64,000 bases of DNA from assembly GCF_012935325.2 (NCBI RefSeq), contig NZ_JABBYG020000013.1:62001-126000 (forward strand). The letters are read 5' to 3'. The DNA comes from Paenibacillus sp. PL91. Its GTDB lineage: Bacteria; Bacillota; Bacilli; Paenibacillales; Paenibacillaceae. Shown one piece after another: positions 53,012 through 62,072 of this stretch. A model generated the notes under the pieces. The model did not search any database, was not told where the DNA came from, and saw nothing but the letters and a program-made list of their open reading frames with translations. The position numbers and the translations under genes were made by a program. The first letter of the stretch is position 1. Every line of letters begins with the position of its first letter.

Positions 53012-54205
53012 ATGAAAAAAAACTTATTGTTTGTTATTCCAAGCCTTTCAGCTGGCGGTGCCGAGCGAAGCTTGATCAATCTGATTACTCAAATTGACTT
53101 TAATCACTACAATGTTGATTTGTTCATGTTTAGCCACAAAGGCATATTTATGGACTTGGTGCCTGATCATGTTCAGATTTTGCCGCTGCCCGATAGCTAT
53201 CATCGTTTTATTAAGCCTCTTTTGCCGTCGGTATCACAGTTTCTGCGCAGGCGAAATACAAGATTGGCTTATAGCCGAATCATGTTCAGCTACAAAAGCA
53301 GGTTGTCAAAAAGCGTCAGCGTCAATGAGCAAGAAGGATGGAAGTATATTGCCCGTTCCATTGACGCCATTGATAAGAAATACGACGTAGCTATCGGTTT
53401 TTTGGAAAAAACATCGATTTACTTTTGCGCGGAGAAGGTCAATGCCGTCAAAAAAATAGGATGGGTACATAACGATTATGACAAGCTGGGCATGAATCCT
53501 TATTTCGATCAGGCGTATTTCGCGAAGATGGACCATATCGTAACGGTCTCTGAGGAATGCGGTCAAATTTTAAAACAAAGATTCCCCGAGCAGCAAACTA
53601 AAGTAGAAGTTATCCATAATATTGTTTCGCCAAAGCTAATCAACCAGCTCGCAGATTTGGTTCAAGAGGATGTTTATGACCGCAAGAGCGGTGAAATCGT
53701 TATATTGTCTATTGGGCGTTTGCATACTCAGAAAGGATTTGAGCTGTCGATAAAAGCGTGCAGAATTTTGCTGGATAGAGGCTTCCGCTTTCAGTGGAAT
53801 ATTATTGGCGAAGGGGAAGAAAGGGAGAAGCTGACACAGCTGATTGCAATGGAGGGTCTGGAGCAAAATATTAAGCTGCTTGGGTTGAAGTCAAATCCGT
53901 ACCCTTATCTTAAACAGGCGGACATCTATGTGCAAACCTCATGGTTTGAAGGAAAAGCGATTGCGATTGATGAGGCCAAAATTTTATCTAAGCCTATTGT
54001 CATTACCAATTTCAGCACTGCTAAAGACCAGATTAAGGACGGAGTCGAGGGTCTTATCGTTGATTTGAATGTCGATGCGATTGCAGAAGGCATCTCTAAG
54101 CTGATAGAGAACGAGGAAGCTCGTACAAATTTGACGCAGTATTTATCCAGTCTTCATTTAGGAACGGAAGAAGAAATTCATAAAGTGTATAAAATTTTTG
54201 GATAG
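53012..54205 (+). CDS. GT4 glycosyltransferase (paralogue 2)
   Basis: 397 residues. N-terminal LLFVIPSLSAGGAERSLINLITQID, middle KKIGWVHNDYDKLGMNP, donor site SWFEGKAIAIDEAKILSKPIVITNFSTAKDQI. Very similar in plan to the next gene and related to the one at 49581. GAGGTGA overlapping the previous stop favours ATG 53012; an in-frame GTG at 53006 is possible. Confidence 0.88.
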   Translation: MKKNLLFVIPSLSAGGAERSLINLITQIDFNHYNVDLFMFSHKGIFMDLVPDHVQILPLPDSYHRFIKPLLPSVSQFLRRRNTRLAYSRIMFSYKSRLSKSVSVNEQEGWKYIARSIDAIDKKYDVAIGFLEKTSIYFCAEKVNAVKKIGWVHNDYDKLGMNPYFDQAYFAKMDHIVTVSEECGQILKQRFPEQQTKVEVIHNIVSPKLINQLADLVQEDVYDRKSGEIVILSIGRLHTQKGFELSIKACRILLDRGFRFQWNIIGEGEEREKLTQLIAMEGLEQNIKLLGLKSNPYPYLKQADIYVQTSWFEGKAIAIDEAKILSKPIVITNFSTAKDQIKDGVEGLIVDLNVDAIAEGISKLIENEEARTNLTQYLSSLHLGTEEEIHKVYKIFG

Positions 54206-54216
54206 GTGGAAATGCC

Positions 54217-55398
54217 TTGAAAATGAAACTGCTGTTTGTCATGAATAATTTAAACTGCGGCGGTGCCGAGAAGTCGCTGCTCTCGCTACTGCAAACGATC
54301 GATTACGCTAGGTTTGATGTGGATCTCTATTTGTTCAAGCACGAAGGAATTTTTTTGAGTAAAATACCGAGGGCTGTAAACTTGTTGGAAGAGCCCGTTC
54401 ATTACCGCTATTTCGATATGTCTATGAAGTTGGCGATTATGGATTGCTTGAAAAAGGGCAGAATCGATTTAGCGTTTGCTAGGCTGAGAGCGGGATACAT
54501 CTTTTTTACAGAAAAGAATCCAGCCAGATGCGAGCAAAGAGTGTGGAAATATTTATCTAAAACCTTGCCTGCGCTTCATAAAAGATATGATGCGGCAATT
54601 GGGTTTCTGGAGAAGAATCCGGTCTATTTCAGCATCGAGAAGGCAAACGCAGCTAAAAAAATCGGGTTTATCCACAATGATTACGACAAGCTGCGGATGG
54701 ATCCGTTCCTGGATGCACCTTACTTTGCGCAGCTGGACCATCTCGTCACAGTCTCGGATGGATGCGGAGAAGTGCTCATTCAGCGCTTTCCACAGCATAG
54801 CCAAAAGGTTAAAGTCATCCACAACATTGTTTCGCCTTCCATGATTCATGAAATGTCAGAAGAGGAAACGGGATTTGCCCCGAATAATGGGATTAAGATT
54901 GTTTCTATCGGGCGTTTGAATTATCAGAAAGGCTTTGAGATGGCAATAGAAGCGTGTAAGGTTTTGGTGGATAAAGGCTATAACGTGAAATGGTATGTAA
55001 TCGGCGAAGGGGAAGACCGGAGCAAGCTGGAGCAGCTCATTTTACAGCATCAGCTCGATCGTCATTTTCATTTGTTAGGACTCAAGGAAAATCCATACCC
55101 CTATATGAAAGAGGCGGATATTTATGTCCAATCCTCGCGCTTTGAGGGGAAATCCATCGCTATAGATGAAGCGAAAATTTTGAATAAACCGATTATCGTT
55201 ACGAATTTCAGTACGGCTAAGGATCAAATCGTACATAACCAAAATGGATTAATCGTTGACATGAACGCGGAAGCACTGGCTGACGGAATAAAGCTGTTGA
55301 TCGATGACGAGAAGCTGAGAGATTCTTTGGTAGGACAGCTCTCCAAGGAACACTATGGAACCGAGATGGAAATTGAGAAGCTGTATGCGTTGATCTAA
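54217..55398 (+). CDS. GT4 glycosyltransferase (paralogue 3)
   Basis: 393 residues from TTG 54217 with AGGTGG upstream. Tandem copy of the preceding gene: LLFVMNNLNCGGAEKSLLSLLQTID, KKIGFIHNDYDKLRMDP and SRFEGKSIAIDEAKILNKPIIVTNFSTAKDQI line up one for one. The pair is old enough to have diverged over most positions. It probably adds a different sugar or linkage. Confidence 0.88.
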   Translation: MKMKLLFVMNNLNCGGAEKSLLSLLQTIDYARFDVDLYLFKHEGIFLSKIPRAVNLLEEPVHYRYFDMSMKLAIMDCLKKGRIDLAFARLRAGYIFFTEKNPARCEQRVWKYLSKTLPALHKRYDAAIGFLEKNPVYFSIEKANAAKKIGFIHNDYDKLRMDPFLDAPYFAQLDHLVTVSDGCGEVLIQRFPQHSQKVKVIHNIVSPSMIHEMSEEETGFAPNNGIKIVSIGRLNYQKGFEMAIEACKVLVDKGYNVKWYVIGEGEDRSKLEQLILQHQLDRHFHLLGLKENPYPYMKEADIYVQSSRFEGKSIAIDEAKILNKPIIVTNFSTAKDQIVHNQNGLIVDMNAEALADGIKLLIDDEKLRDSLVGQLSKEHYGTEMEIEKLYALI

Positions 55399-55421
55399 AG
55401 GTTTATGAAGGAGTGAATACG

Positions 55422-56603
55422 TTGTTAGAGATTGTAGCTGCTATTTTTTTGGCGATAACCGTTATTATTATTTGTATTGATATTATGCCGATCAGCAGAG
55501 ATTGGGTGAGTAGAATTCACATCGGCAGATACAGAAACAAACAAGAATGGAATCAATCCATTACGCAAATCGGCGCTAATTGGCTTAATCATACACCCAA
55601 AGTTAAAGTAACGGATAATGTGAGATTGGTAGCAATCGATATGCTGAAAGGCAATTATTCGAAAAGCGTTATTCAGCATTGGCAGGAAGCTTCCCTTTTA
55701 CTCGGACTGAGCGAATGTTTGAAGAACGGCACGGATAAAGGAATGAAAAGCAAGATTGAACAGTTCCTCCATACAAAATTTGATGCAAATGGTCAATGGA
55801 GGGAGCAGCCTGCTTATATTGATTCCGGCATACTCGCCTACGGCGTTATGAAGCTGGAAGGGATAGACACCGAGAAATATAAACCGGCCCTCGACAGCAC
55901 ATGGGCGCTCATTCAGGCGCATATTGGAGAGGATGGAACGGTTCAGTATCGCAAATTCATGAAAAATTACCGCTATGTCGATACGATTGGCTTTATATGT
56001 CCATTCCTCGTTGCTTATGGATTAAAGTATAACAAGCCGGAATGCGTGCAGTTAGCCGTCAAGCAGCTGGAGCAATATGAGAAGCACGGCATGCTCGATG
56101 AGCATTGCATACCAAGCCATGCTTATCACATGGAAAATACATTGCCGTTAGGCTTATTCGGCTGGGGGCGCGGGCTGGGCTGGCTGGCAATCGGGCTTAG
56201 CGATGCTTGGCGCGAGCTGCCCGATTCTCATGAATCGAAGCCAAAGCTGGAGCGATTTGTGAAAAAGTTCGCACGAGCGATTCTGCACTTTCAAAGGCCG
56301 GAAGGCAATTGGAACTGGACGGTAACTCGAAATGAGACTAGAGCGGATTCTTCTACTACAGCTACGTTAGGCTGGTTTTTGCTGCAAGCCTCCCAGATCG
56401 AGGAGCTGGCTGAAGAATGCTCCCAAGGGGCGGACCTTGCCGTCCAATATCTCATGAAGGTGACAAGAAGAAACGGTGCAGTCGATTTCTCGCAAGGGGA
56501 TACCAAGGATATAGGCGTATATTCCATGTTATTTAATATTCTGCCTTTTACGCAAGGCTTCTGTATTCGTATTGCCAATCATTCGAAGGTAGTAGGAAGG
56601 TAA
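55422..56603 (+). CDS. Membrane-anchored GH88/GH105-type hydrolase
   Basis: 393 residues from TTG 55422 (AAGGAG at 55408-55413). N-terminal TM helix (LLEIVAAIFLAITVIIICIDIM), then an alpha/alpha-barrel with the GH105 signature HMENTLPLGLFGWGRGLGWLAIGL and DSGILAYGVMKLEG. Known members hydrolyse unsaturated uronyl sugars released by polysaccharide lyases. The anchor and the location in an exopolysaccharide operon suggest trimming or turnover of the cell's own polymer. The lyase partner could be the beta-helix protein at 58289. Confidence 0.8.
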   Translation: MLEIVAAIFLAITVIIICIDIMPISRDWVSRIHIGRYRNKQEWNQSITQIGANWLNHTPKVKVTDNVRLVAIDMLKGNYSKSVIQHWQEASLLLGLSECLKNGTDKGMKSKIEQFLHTKFDANGQWREQPAYIDSGILAYGVMKLEGIDTEKYKPALDSTWALIQAHIGEDGTVQYRKFMKNYRYVDTIGFICPFLVAYGLKYNKPECVQLAVKQLEQYEKHGMLDEHCIPSHAYHMENTLPLGLFGWGRGLGWLAIGLSDAWRELPDSHESKPKLERFVKKFARAILHFQRPEGNWNWTVTRNETRADSSTTATLGWFLLQASQIEELAEECSQGADLAVQYLMKVTRRNGAVDFSQGDTKDIGVYSMLFNILPFTQGFCIRIANHSKVVGR

Positions 56604-56658
56604 TAGGATGTTCAAAGATTTGTTTGGAACAATGGGATTTGTCAGATAGGGGATTCGC

Positions 56659-58239
56659 ATGAGGGTAAAAAGTTCACTATTGAATATTACTGTCGGACTA
56701 GGGAATCAGCTCGTTATTACCATTTTAAGCTTCATATCCAGAACCGTATTTATAAATAGCTTAGGTATGGAATATCTAGGTATTAATGGGCTGTTCACTA
56801 GCATTCTTGCGATGCTTACGTTAGCAGAGGCCGGAATTGGCTCTAGCATCATATATAACCTCTATAAGCCTGTCGCTGATAATGATCGGCCAAAAATATT
56901 AGCTTTAATGGAGCTGTACAAAAAAGCTTATCTGGTCATAGCAGGAGTCGTGCTTCTTCTCGGCTTGGGACTTATGCCTTTCTTGCATTTCTTCATTAAG
57001 GAAACGAGTATTGAAAACCTGAATTTGATATACATGCTTTTTCTTATCAACACAGCAGCTCCTTATTTGTTTGTGTATAAGCATTCCTTTTTGAATGTAA
57101 ACCAGAAAAATTACATCGTAACCGCCGTATTTTCCATATCTGCCGTTGTCTCTACCTGCATGAAAATAGCGATTTTATATTACACGGAAAATTATATTTT
57201 ATATCTTACGGTAGAGAGCGCGCTCTCCATCCTAACCTCCGTCATTTTAGTCTTAATTGTAGATAAGCTGTATCCGTACTTAAAGCAGAAGGTTAAAACC
57301 AAGCTGGACCCCGAAACCAAAGCCAATTTTATTAAAAATATGAAAGCGATCATTCTTCAAAATGTCGGTAATTACTTTATTTTTGGTGTGGACAGCATTC
57401 TTATCTCTTCATTTGTAAGCATCACGGCCGTAGGCCTCTATTCGAATTACAAAATGCTAATCGATATATGCCGAACGCTACTGAACCAGGTGTTTACGAA
57501 TATGTATCACAGCTTAGGGAATTTGGTGGCCAAGGAAAGCTCTGATGCCGTTTATCGTATATTCAAAGTGACGTACCTAATGAACTTTTGGTTATATTCA
57601 CTCCTCTCTATTGGCCTTTATTTATTGATCGAGCCGCTCATAACGATTTGGATTGGCCCAGAGTTTATGATGACCAATGCCGTGCTGCTGGTGCTAGTTC
57701 TTTGCTTCTATGAAAGAGGAATGCGGAATTCATTAAGCGCGGTGAAAACGACTGCCGGGATCTTTCACGAGGATCGTTATGCTCCTTTATTCCAAGCTGT
57801 CGTCAATATCGGAATATCACTGATCCTTGTCCACTATATGGGTATAGCCGGTATATTCATTGGCACATTCGTTAGCGCCTTAGCGGTTCCTTTCTGGTAT
57901 ACGCCACTGCTTGTTTATCGTAAAGTGTTTCATCAGCCTTTATGGCATTATTATTCGGCTTACCTATTCTATACCGCTCTTGCCATAGCCGCTTGCAGTA
58001 TTGTGGCCGCTGTTAACCATTTCCTGCCTTCATCCCATTTAGTATGGCTTTTGCTTAAAGGCATCATTTGTCTCGTACTTGTAAATGGGATCTATATTTT
58101 GGTTTTCCATAGAACGGAGCAATTCAAATATTTGCTAGGCATTGTCCTGAATCTATTAAATAAATTGCCTAGCGCGGGTTCAATTCTCAAGAAGACTATT
58201 AAACGCCGCCATAGCCTGGAGGCCGGCCGCAACGAGTAA
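56659..58239 (+). CDS. Wzx-type polysaccharide flippase
   Basis: 526 residues, 12 or more TM helices, polysaccharide-transport member of the MATE/Wzx group (SRTVFINSLGMEYLGINGLFTSILAMLTLAEAGIGSSIIYNLYKP is typical). It would move lipid-linked repeat units outward for polymerisation by EpsG. The first operon has no flippase, so this one probably serves both. It has a basic tail (KKTIKRRH). The 55-base gap before it holds no gene. Confidence 0.9.
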   Translation: MRVKSSLLNITVGLGNQLVITILSFISRTVFINSLGMEYLGINGLFTSILAMLTLAEAGIGSSIIYNLYKPVADNDRPKILALMELYKKAYLVIAGVVLLLGLGLMPFLHFFIKETSIENLNLIYMLFLINTAAPYLFVYKHSFLNVNQKNYIVTAVFSISAVVSTCMKIAILYYTENYILYLTVESALSILTSVILVLIVDKLYPYLKQKVKTKLDPETKANFIKNMKAIILQNVGNYFIFGVDSILISSFVSITAVGLYSNYKMLIDICRTLLNQVFTNMYHSLGNLVAKESSDAVYRIFKVTYLMNFWLYSLLSIGLYLLIEPLITIWIGPEFMMTNAVLLVLVLCFYERGMRNSLSAVKTTAGIFHEDRYAPLFQAVVNIGISLILVHYMGIAGIFIGTFVSALAVPFWYTPLLVYRKVFHQPLWHYYSAYLFYTALAIAACSIVAAVNHFLPSSHLVWLLLKGIICLVLVNGIYILVFHRTEQFKYLLGIVLNLLNKLPSAGSILKKTIKRRHSLEAGRNE

Positions 58240-58288
58240 CCTTTTACTGACAAGCTACATACGATGGTGTAAAAGGAAGGTGAAGGCT

Positions 58289-60595
58289 ATGAATCAGCAT
58301 GGGTCTTACCGAATAGAACTAGATCGTTTTAATATTAGCAGCACGGGCATGAATCCAGCAGAGACGACTAAAGGAATTAATGATGCTATCCTATGGGCAA
58401 AATCCGAAGGCTTTATCCATGTCATTCTACCAGCGGGAAGCTATACGGTCGGACTCGATCCCAGTTCTCTCGTAGCTATCAACATGAAGAGCGGCATTCA
58501 TTTTGAGCTGGAGCAGGGCTGCACAATAAAGCTGGAGGGCAATTCCTCCCCGAATTACACCATTATTGAGATGAGAGGGATCAATAATGCAAAAATATCA
58601 GGAGGCAAGCTAGTAGGCGACAAGAAGGAGCATATATACGAGATTGCGGTGAAGTTCGTCAGAGGCGGCGTAAATGCTGATGGTACGCTTAATAATGACC
58701 CGAACTGGATACGCAGCGAGGCCATTGACCGTTATGCAAACCCTGGCCTTCTTGCTAGCTTCAGACTGTGGAGCATACCGGGTGTGGCCGCAACAGGCTA
58801 TCAATTCTATCAATATAAAGATACCATTTCGAAAAACACGCTTGTTGGATCTCGGACGAACGGTGTTTTTGCACCTGCCAGCTCAGGAGGAAGAGGATGG
58901 TTCCTTAATGAAAATAAAGATTTGAGCAAAAACAATAAAATGATATTTGCTATACCGCTTACATCGCCCTTAACCGATAGTCAAATTGCTGATATTCGGG
59001 CCAAGGTCGATAATTCATTTTATACGCATGAAAGCGGTTATGGAATTGGCTCTTTTGGTTCCAATCATATCGAAATCGGACATATGGAAATTTCGGATTG
59101 TACAGGAGATGGAATCTTAACCGGTTATGAGCAGTATCAGCTTGATCCCGCTTTATATACACAGGAGCAAATGGGTCAGGATGTTCTTATTCATGACTGT
59201 CATATCCATCATTGCAGAAGACAAGGAATTTCCATCTGCGCGTCAAACGATACTCATATTTTCAGAAATAAGATTCATCATATCGGATTTGCCGACGACG
59301 GAGTAACGACAAATTTTAGAAACGGTACGCCACCTATGTTCGGCATCGATCTCGAATCCATGTATAGCGAGACCAATATTCCTTACAAAAGAGCTGATCG
59401 TCCTAACGGGCTGGAGCTGAACTACCGCATTCATATCGAAGATAATTATATTTATAATAACGTGCGCGGCCATTTTGTTAATGCAGACGGCACCAATGTC
59501 TTATTGGACGGAAATACCTTTGAAGGCGCTAATGTTGGCGGAGTGAGCTCGAATCCGAATTTTCCGAATGTCAAATATGTCAATAATTCATTTAATGGGT
59601 GCGAGCTATGGGTACAAGGCGATAACTTCGTGAACGGGGCCGTTATTCAAAATGGGAATTTAAAGCTGCTGGATGTAAGGGGAGCAGTCGTTCGGGATTG
59701 TCAGGTCAAGGATGGCTCGGTGTATGGCTCAAGCTTATATGGCTATTTTGGATCGCCAACCGTAAATGCTGCTGCAGGCACCTTCACGTTTAAAACGGCG
59801 CATGGCGTGGGCAATGGAGCACAAGTATCGTTTGAGCAATGGATCGGTAAGGTTCCGACTGGAATCAGCGTCGATAAGATGTATTACACCGTTAACGTTA
59901 CTTCACTCGGCTTTCAGGTTTCCGAGTCGCTGGGAGGCGCGCCGGTCGTCCTTACGGATGCAGGGACACCAGGATTTAATGTCAGCCGATATAATTACGG
60001 AAGATGCTATTTAGCCGATATAACGGTGGAGCGGGATTGGCGCCCGAATAACACGCTTGCACCGAACTTTAATCTGCTTGCTGCGGGTGCTGTACTCGAG
60101 AATATAACCGTAAAAAACTACGATCTGTCGATATTGGTTCCACAAGATTATGCGGGTCGCCCGAACATCGTAAATGGACTGACGCTCATTGAAGGCTCCG
60201 CTAGGTTTGAAGGCAGTCATGTAAGCAATAGTGAGTTTATTCGGGCTAAGACTCCGCTTTTAGGCAATACCGATATTCAGCTTGGCTCAAATGATGCGAA
60301 GTATACGAGGCAGGTTACTCTCCGCAACGGGCTGTTTCAAAATCTAGGAATCGTAATGGACGGAAATTCGCTTGTGACGGGATCTACTTTTGTAAATGCC
60401 TCTGTTGGAAAAGCTGACAATGCGAAAAAGGCAATTATCTCGAGCTCCTACTTTGATAATACCAAACTCAACTTCAACTGGCTGCGTCAAAATCAGTCGG
60501 CAATCGTCGCGAAGTCTGTATTTAAAGGGGTAACCGTAACCGGCACAGCACCATATGTCCGTTTAGAGGATAATACGGATCTAGGCAGCGCCTAA
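58289..60595 (+). CDS. Right-handed beta-helix protein, lyase- or tailspike-like
   Basis: 768 residues with repeating short turns typical of parallel beta-helices: GINNAKISGGKLVG, HIEIGHMEISDCTGDGIL, IHDCHIHHCRRQGISICASND. The first 80 residues (NDAILWAKSEGF, VILPAGSYTV) resemble the pectate-lyase-3/GH55-type start. An insertion of beta-rich sequence is near residues 490-560. There is no signal peptide and no TM helix, odd for a polysaccharide-active enzyme in this operon. ATG 58289 is set by AGGAAGG at 58274-58280. Catalytic type not assignable. Confidence 0.75.
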   Translation: MNQHGSYRIELDRFNISSTGMNPAETTKGINDAILWAKSEGFIHVILPAGSYTVGLDPSSLVAINMKSGIHFELEQGCTIKLEGNSSPNYTIIEMRGINNAKISGGKLVGDKKEHIYEIAVKFVRGGVNADGTLNNDPNWIRSEAIDRYANPGLLASFRLWSIPGVAATGYQFYQYKDTISKNTLVGSRTNGVFAPASSGGRGWFLNENKDLSKNNKMIFAIPLTSPLTDSQIADIRAKVDNSFYTHESGYGIGSFGSNHIEIGHMEISDCTGDGILTGYEQYQLDPALYTQEQMGQDVLIHDCHIHHCRRQGISICASNDTHIFRNKIHHIGFADDGVTTNFRNGTPPMFGIDLESMYSETNIPYKRADRPNGLELNYRIHIEDNYIYNNVRGHFVNADGTNVLLDGNTFEGANVGGVSSNPNFPNVKYVNNSFNGCELWVQGDNFVNGAVIQNGNLKLLDVRGAVVRDCQVKDGSVYGSSLYGYFGSPTVNAAAGTFTFKTAHGVGNGAQVSFEQWIGKVPTGISVDKMYYTVNVTSLGFQVSESLGGAPVVLTDAGTPGFNVSRYNYGRCYLADITVERDWRPNNTLAPNFNLLAAGAVLENITVKNYDLSILVPQDYAGRPNIVNGLTLIEGSARFEGSHVSNSEFIRAKTPLLGNTDIQLGSNDAKYTRQVTLRNGLFQNLGIVMDGNSLVTGSTFVNASVGKADNAKKAIISSSYFDNTKLNFNWLRQNQSAIVAKSVFKGVTVTGTAPYVRLEDNTDLGSA

Positions 60596-60620
60596 CTTTA
60601 GAAGCGGATTCAGAAAATAC

Positions 60621-60656
60621 TTCCCTGCAGCTTGTAAGTCATGCAGGGAATTTATT
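60621..60656 (+). terminator. Terminator of the second eps operon
   Basis: TTCCCTGCA / TGCAGGGAA hairpin followed by TTTATTT. Confidence 0.75.
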
Positions 60657-60665
60657 TGATAGCAT

Positions 60666-60699
60666 GTTCTTAATTAAGAATTATTATGTTTCTTATAAT
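60666..60699 (+). promoter_or_regulatory. galE promoter with SinR-type operator
   Basis: TATAAT at 60694-60699. The -35 position (60671-60676) is inside the palindrome GTTCTTAATTAAGAAT (60666-60681), one base off the GTTC-N8-GAAC pattern, so repressor and polymerase would compete. Confidence 0.65.
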
Positions 60700-60723
60700 G
60701 AATATTTGAGAGGGGATAATGAA

Positions 60724-61791
60724 ATGGCGATTTTAATTACTGGCGGTGCAGGTTATATCGGAAGTCATACATGCGTGGAGCTTCTTGAAGCGGGATATGA
60801 GGTCGTTATCGTCGATAATTTGTCCAACAGCAGCCATATCTCATTAAACAGAGTCGCAGAAATTACGAACAAAACCTTTACGTTTTACAAAATGGACCTC
60901 ATGGATCGCGGCGGGCTTGAGGGCGTATTTGCTAGGCATTCGATTGATGCGGTCATTCACTTTGCAGGCCTTAAGGCAGTTGGCGAATCGGTTCAAATGC
61001 CATTGTCCTATTACCATACAAATATTACGAGCACCTTAATCCTATGTGAGGTCATGAAAAAATTTGGCGTGCATAAACTAGTGTTTAGCTCCTCTGCTAC
61101 GGTGTACGGCTTGTCGGAGCAGGTTCCTATTGCAGAAGGCTCGCCGCTAGGCGCGACGAATCCTTACGGCAGGACGAAGCTTATGCTGGAGCAAATTTTG
61201 CAAGATTTAGCCGTATCGAATGAGGAATGGGGCATTTCGATCCTGCGGTACTTTAATCCGGTAGGCGCCCACATTAGCGGAAGGATTGGTGAGAATCCGA
61301 ATGGCACTCCAAACAATTTAATGCCTTACATCACGCAGGTAGCAGTTGGAAAGCTTGCTCAGGTGAACGTTTTTGGCAGTGACTACCCTACGGTAGATGG
61401 CACTGGCGTAAGGGATTATATCCATGTCGTCGATTTGGCGCTGGGACATGTGCAGGCGTTGAAGAAGATCATGACTAAATCGGGCGTAGATACTTACAAT
61501 CTTGGTACTGGCCGCGGCTATAGCGTGCTGGAGATGATCGCTGCATTCGAGAAGGTATCCGGGCGCAGCATTCCGTATGCAATTGTTGACCGCAGGCCGG
61601 GCGATATTGCGATTTGCTATGCGGATACGCATAAGGCGAATGAAGAGCTGAATTGGGCTGCTGTCCGAGGCATTGAAGAGATGTGCAGAGACTCGTGGCG
61701 GTGGCAATATGCGAATCCGAACGGCTTTGAAGAAGAGCCTTATTTGATGGCTGAGCTGGCGGCGGCGGCTTACATAGAAGCGGCGCAGTAG
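60724..61791 (+). CDS. galE: UDP-glucose 4-epimerase
   Basis: 355 residues. Extended SDR: ITGGAGYIGSHTC (NAD site), SSSATVYG and the Y-x-x-x-K in NPYGRTKLM. It converts UDP-glucose and UDP-galactose, fitting with GalU in the first operon to supply galactose for the polymer. ATG 60724 with GAGAGGGG eight bases upstream; the open frame extends 20 codons upstream over the promoter. Its own promoter carries the operator, so it belongs to the SinR regulon of this region. Confidence 0.93.
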   Translation: MAILITGGAGYIGSHTCVELLEAGYEVVIVDNLSNSSHISLNRVAEITNKTFTFYKMDLMDRGGLEGVFARHSIDAVIHFAGLKAVGESVQMPLSYYHTNITSTLILCEVMKKFGVHKLVFSSSATVYGLSEQVPIAEGSPLGATNPYGRTKLMLEQILQDLAVSNEEWGISILRYFNPVGAHISGRIGENPNGTPNNLMPYITQVAVGKLAQVNVFGSDYPTVDGTGVRDYIHVVDLALGHVQALKKIMTKSGVDTYNLGTGRGYSVLEMIAAFEKVSGRSIPYAIVDRRPGDIAICYADTHKANEELNWAAVRGIEEMCRDSWRWQYANPNGFEEEPYLMAELAAAAYIEAAQ

Positions 61792-61877
61792 GGGGAATGC
61801 CATATTCAAAGCTAGCTGATCAGACCTAACGAAGTATAGTACATAAATTCTATTTCCTTTAACAATGCTTGAAAGCA

Positions 61878-61954
61878 TTCGACAAAAAATGTATTTATCT
61901 ATCATTTTTGTAAGACATGAAGCGACAGCATGCGCAATATTGGTGATTTATAAT
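61878..61954 (+). promoter_or_regulatory. sinI promoter region with consensus Spo0A box
   Basis: TTCGACAA at 61878-61885 is the exact reverse complement of the 0A box TTGTCGAA. The -10 TATAAT is at 61949-61954, with a poor -35 (CAGCAT), as expected for an activated promoter. In B. subtilis phosphorylated Spo0A turns on sinI. A short inverted repeat AATGCTT/AAGCATT (61864-61879) borders the box. Confidence 0.7.
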
Positions 61955-61980
61955 ACAGCTATAAGTGAATGACAAGCATA

Positions 61981-62064
61981 GGGAGACGTTGAAATGCGTT
62001 TAGTATCTGGGCACCTTAAACGCATGGAGTCAGTGGTGCAACCGTCCCAAAATGAATGGGGGAC
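61981..62064 (+). promoter_or_regulatory. Pseudoknotted sinI leader, candidate riboswitch
   Basis: A 68-base fold: P1 GGGA-(GA)-CG-TT (61981-61990) with AA-(C)-CG-TCCC (62040-62048). P2 is nine perfect pairs, ATGCGTTTA (61994-62002) with TAAACGCAT (62017-62025). A pseudoknot joins GCACC in the P2 loop (62011-62015) to GGTGC (62035-62039). The 3' strand of P1 (GTCCC, 62044-62048) can instead pair with GGGAC (62060-62064), which covers the only ribosome binding site of sinI (GGGGG 62058-62062). This is the layout of a translation-controlling switch. I know no matching class. Confidence 0.6.
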
Positions 62065-62072
62065 ATGGGCAA

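Noticed and set aside
61981..62064. c-di-GMP-I riboswitch in the sinI leader
   Set aside because: Tempting because of the biofilm context, but the conserved c-di-GMP-I core and its tetraloop-receptor elements are not there; the fold is a single hairpin with pseudoknot instead.
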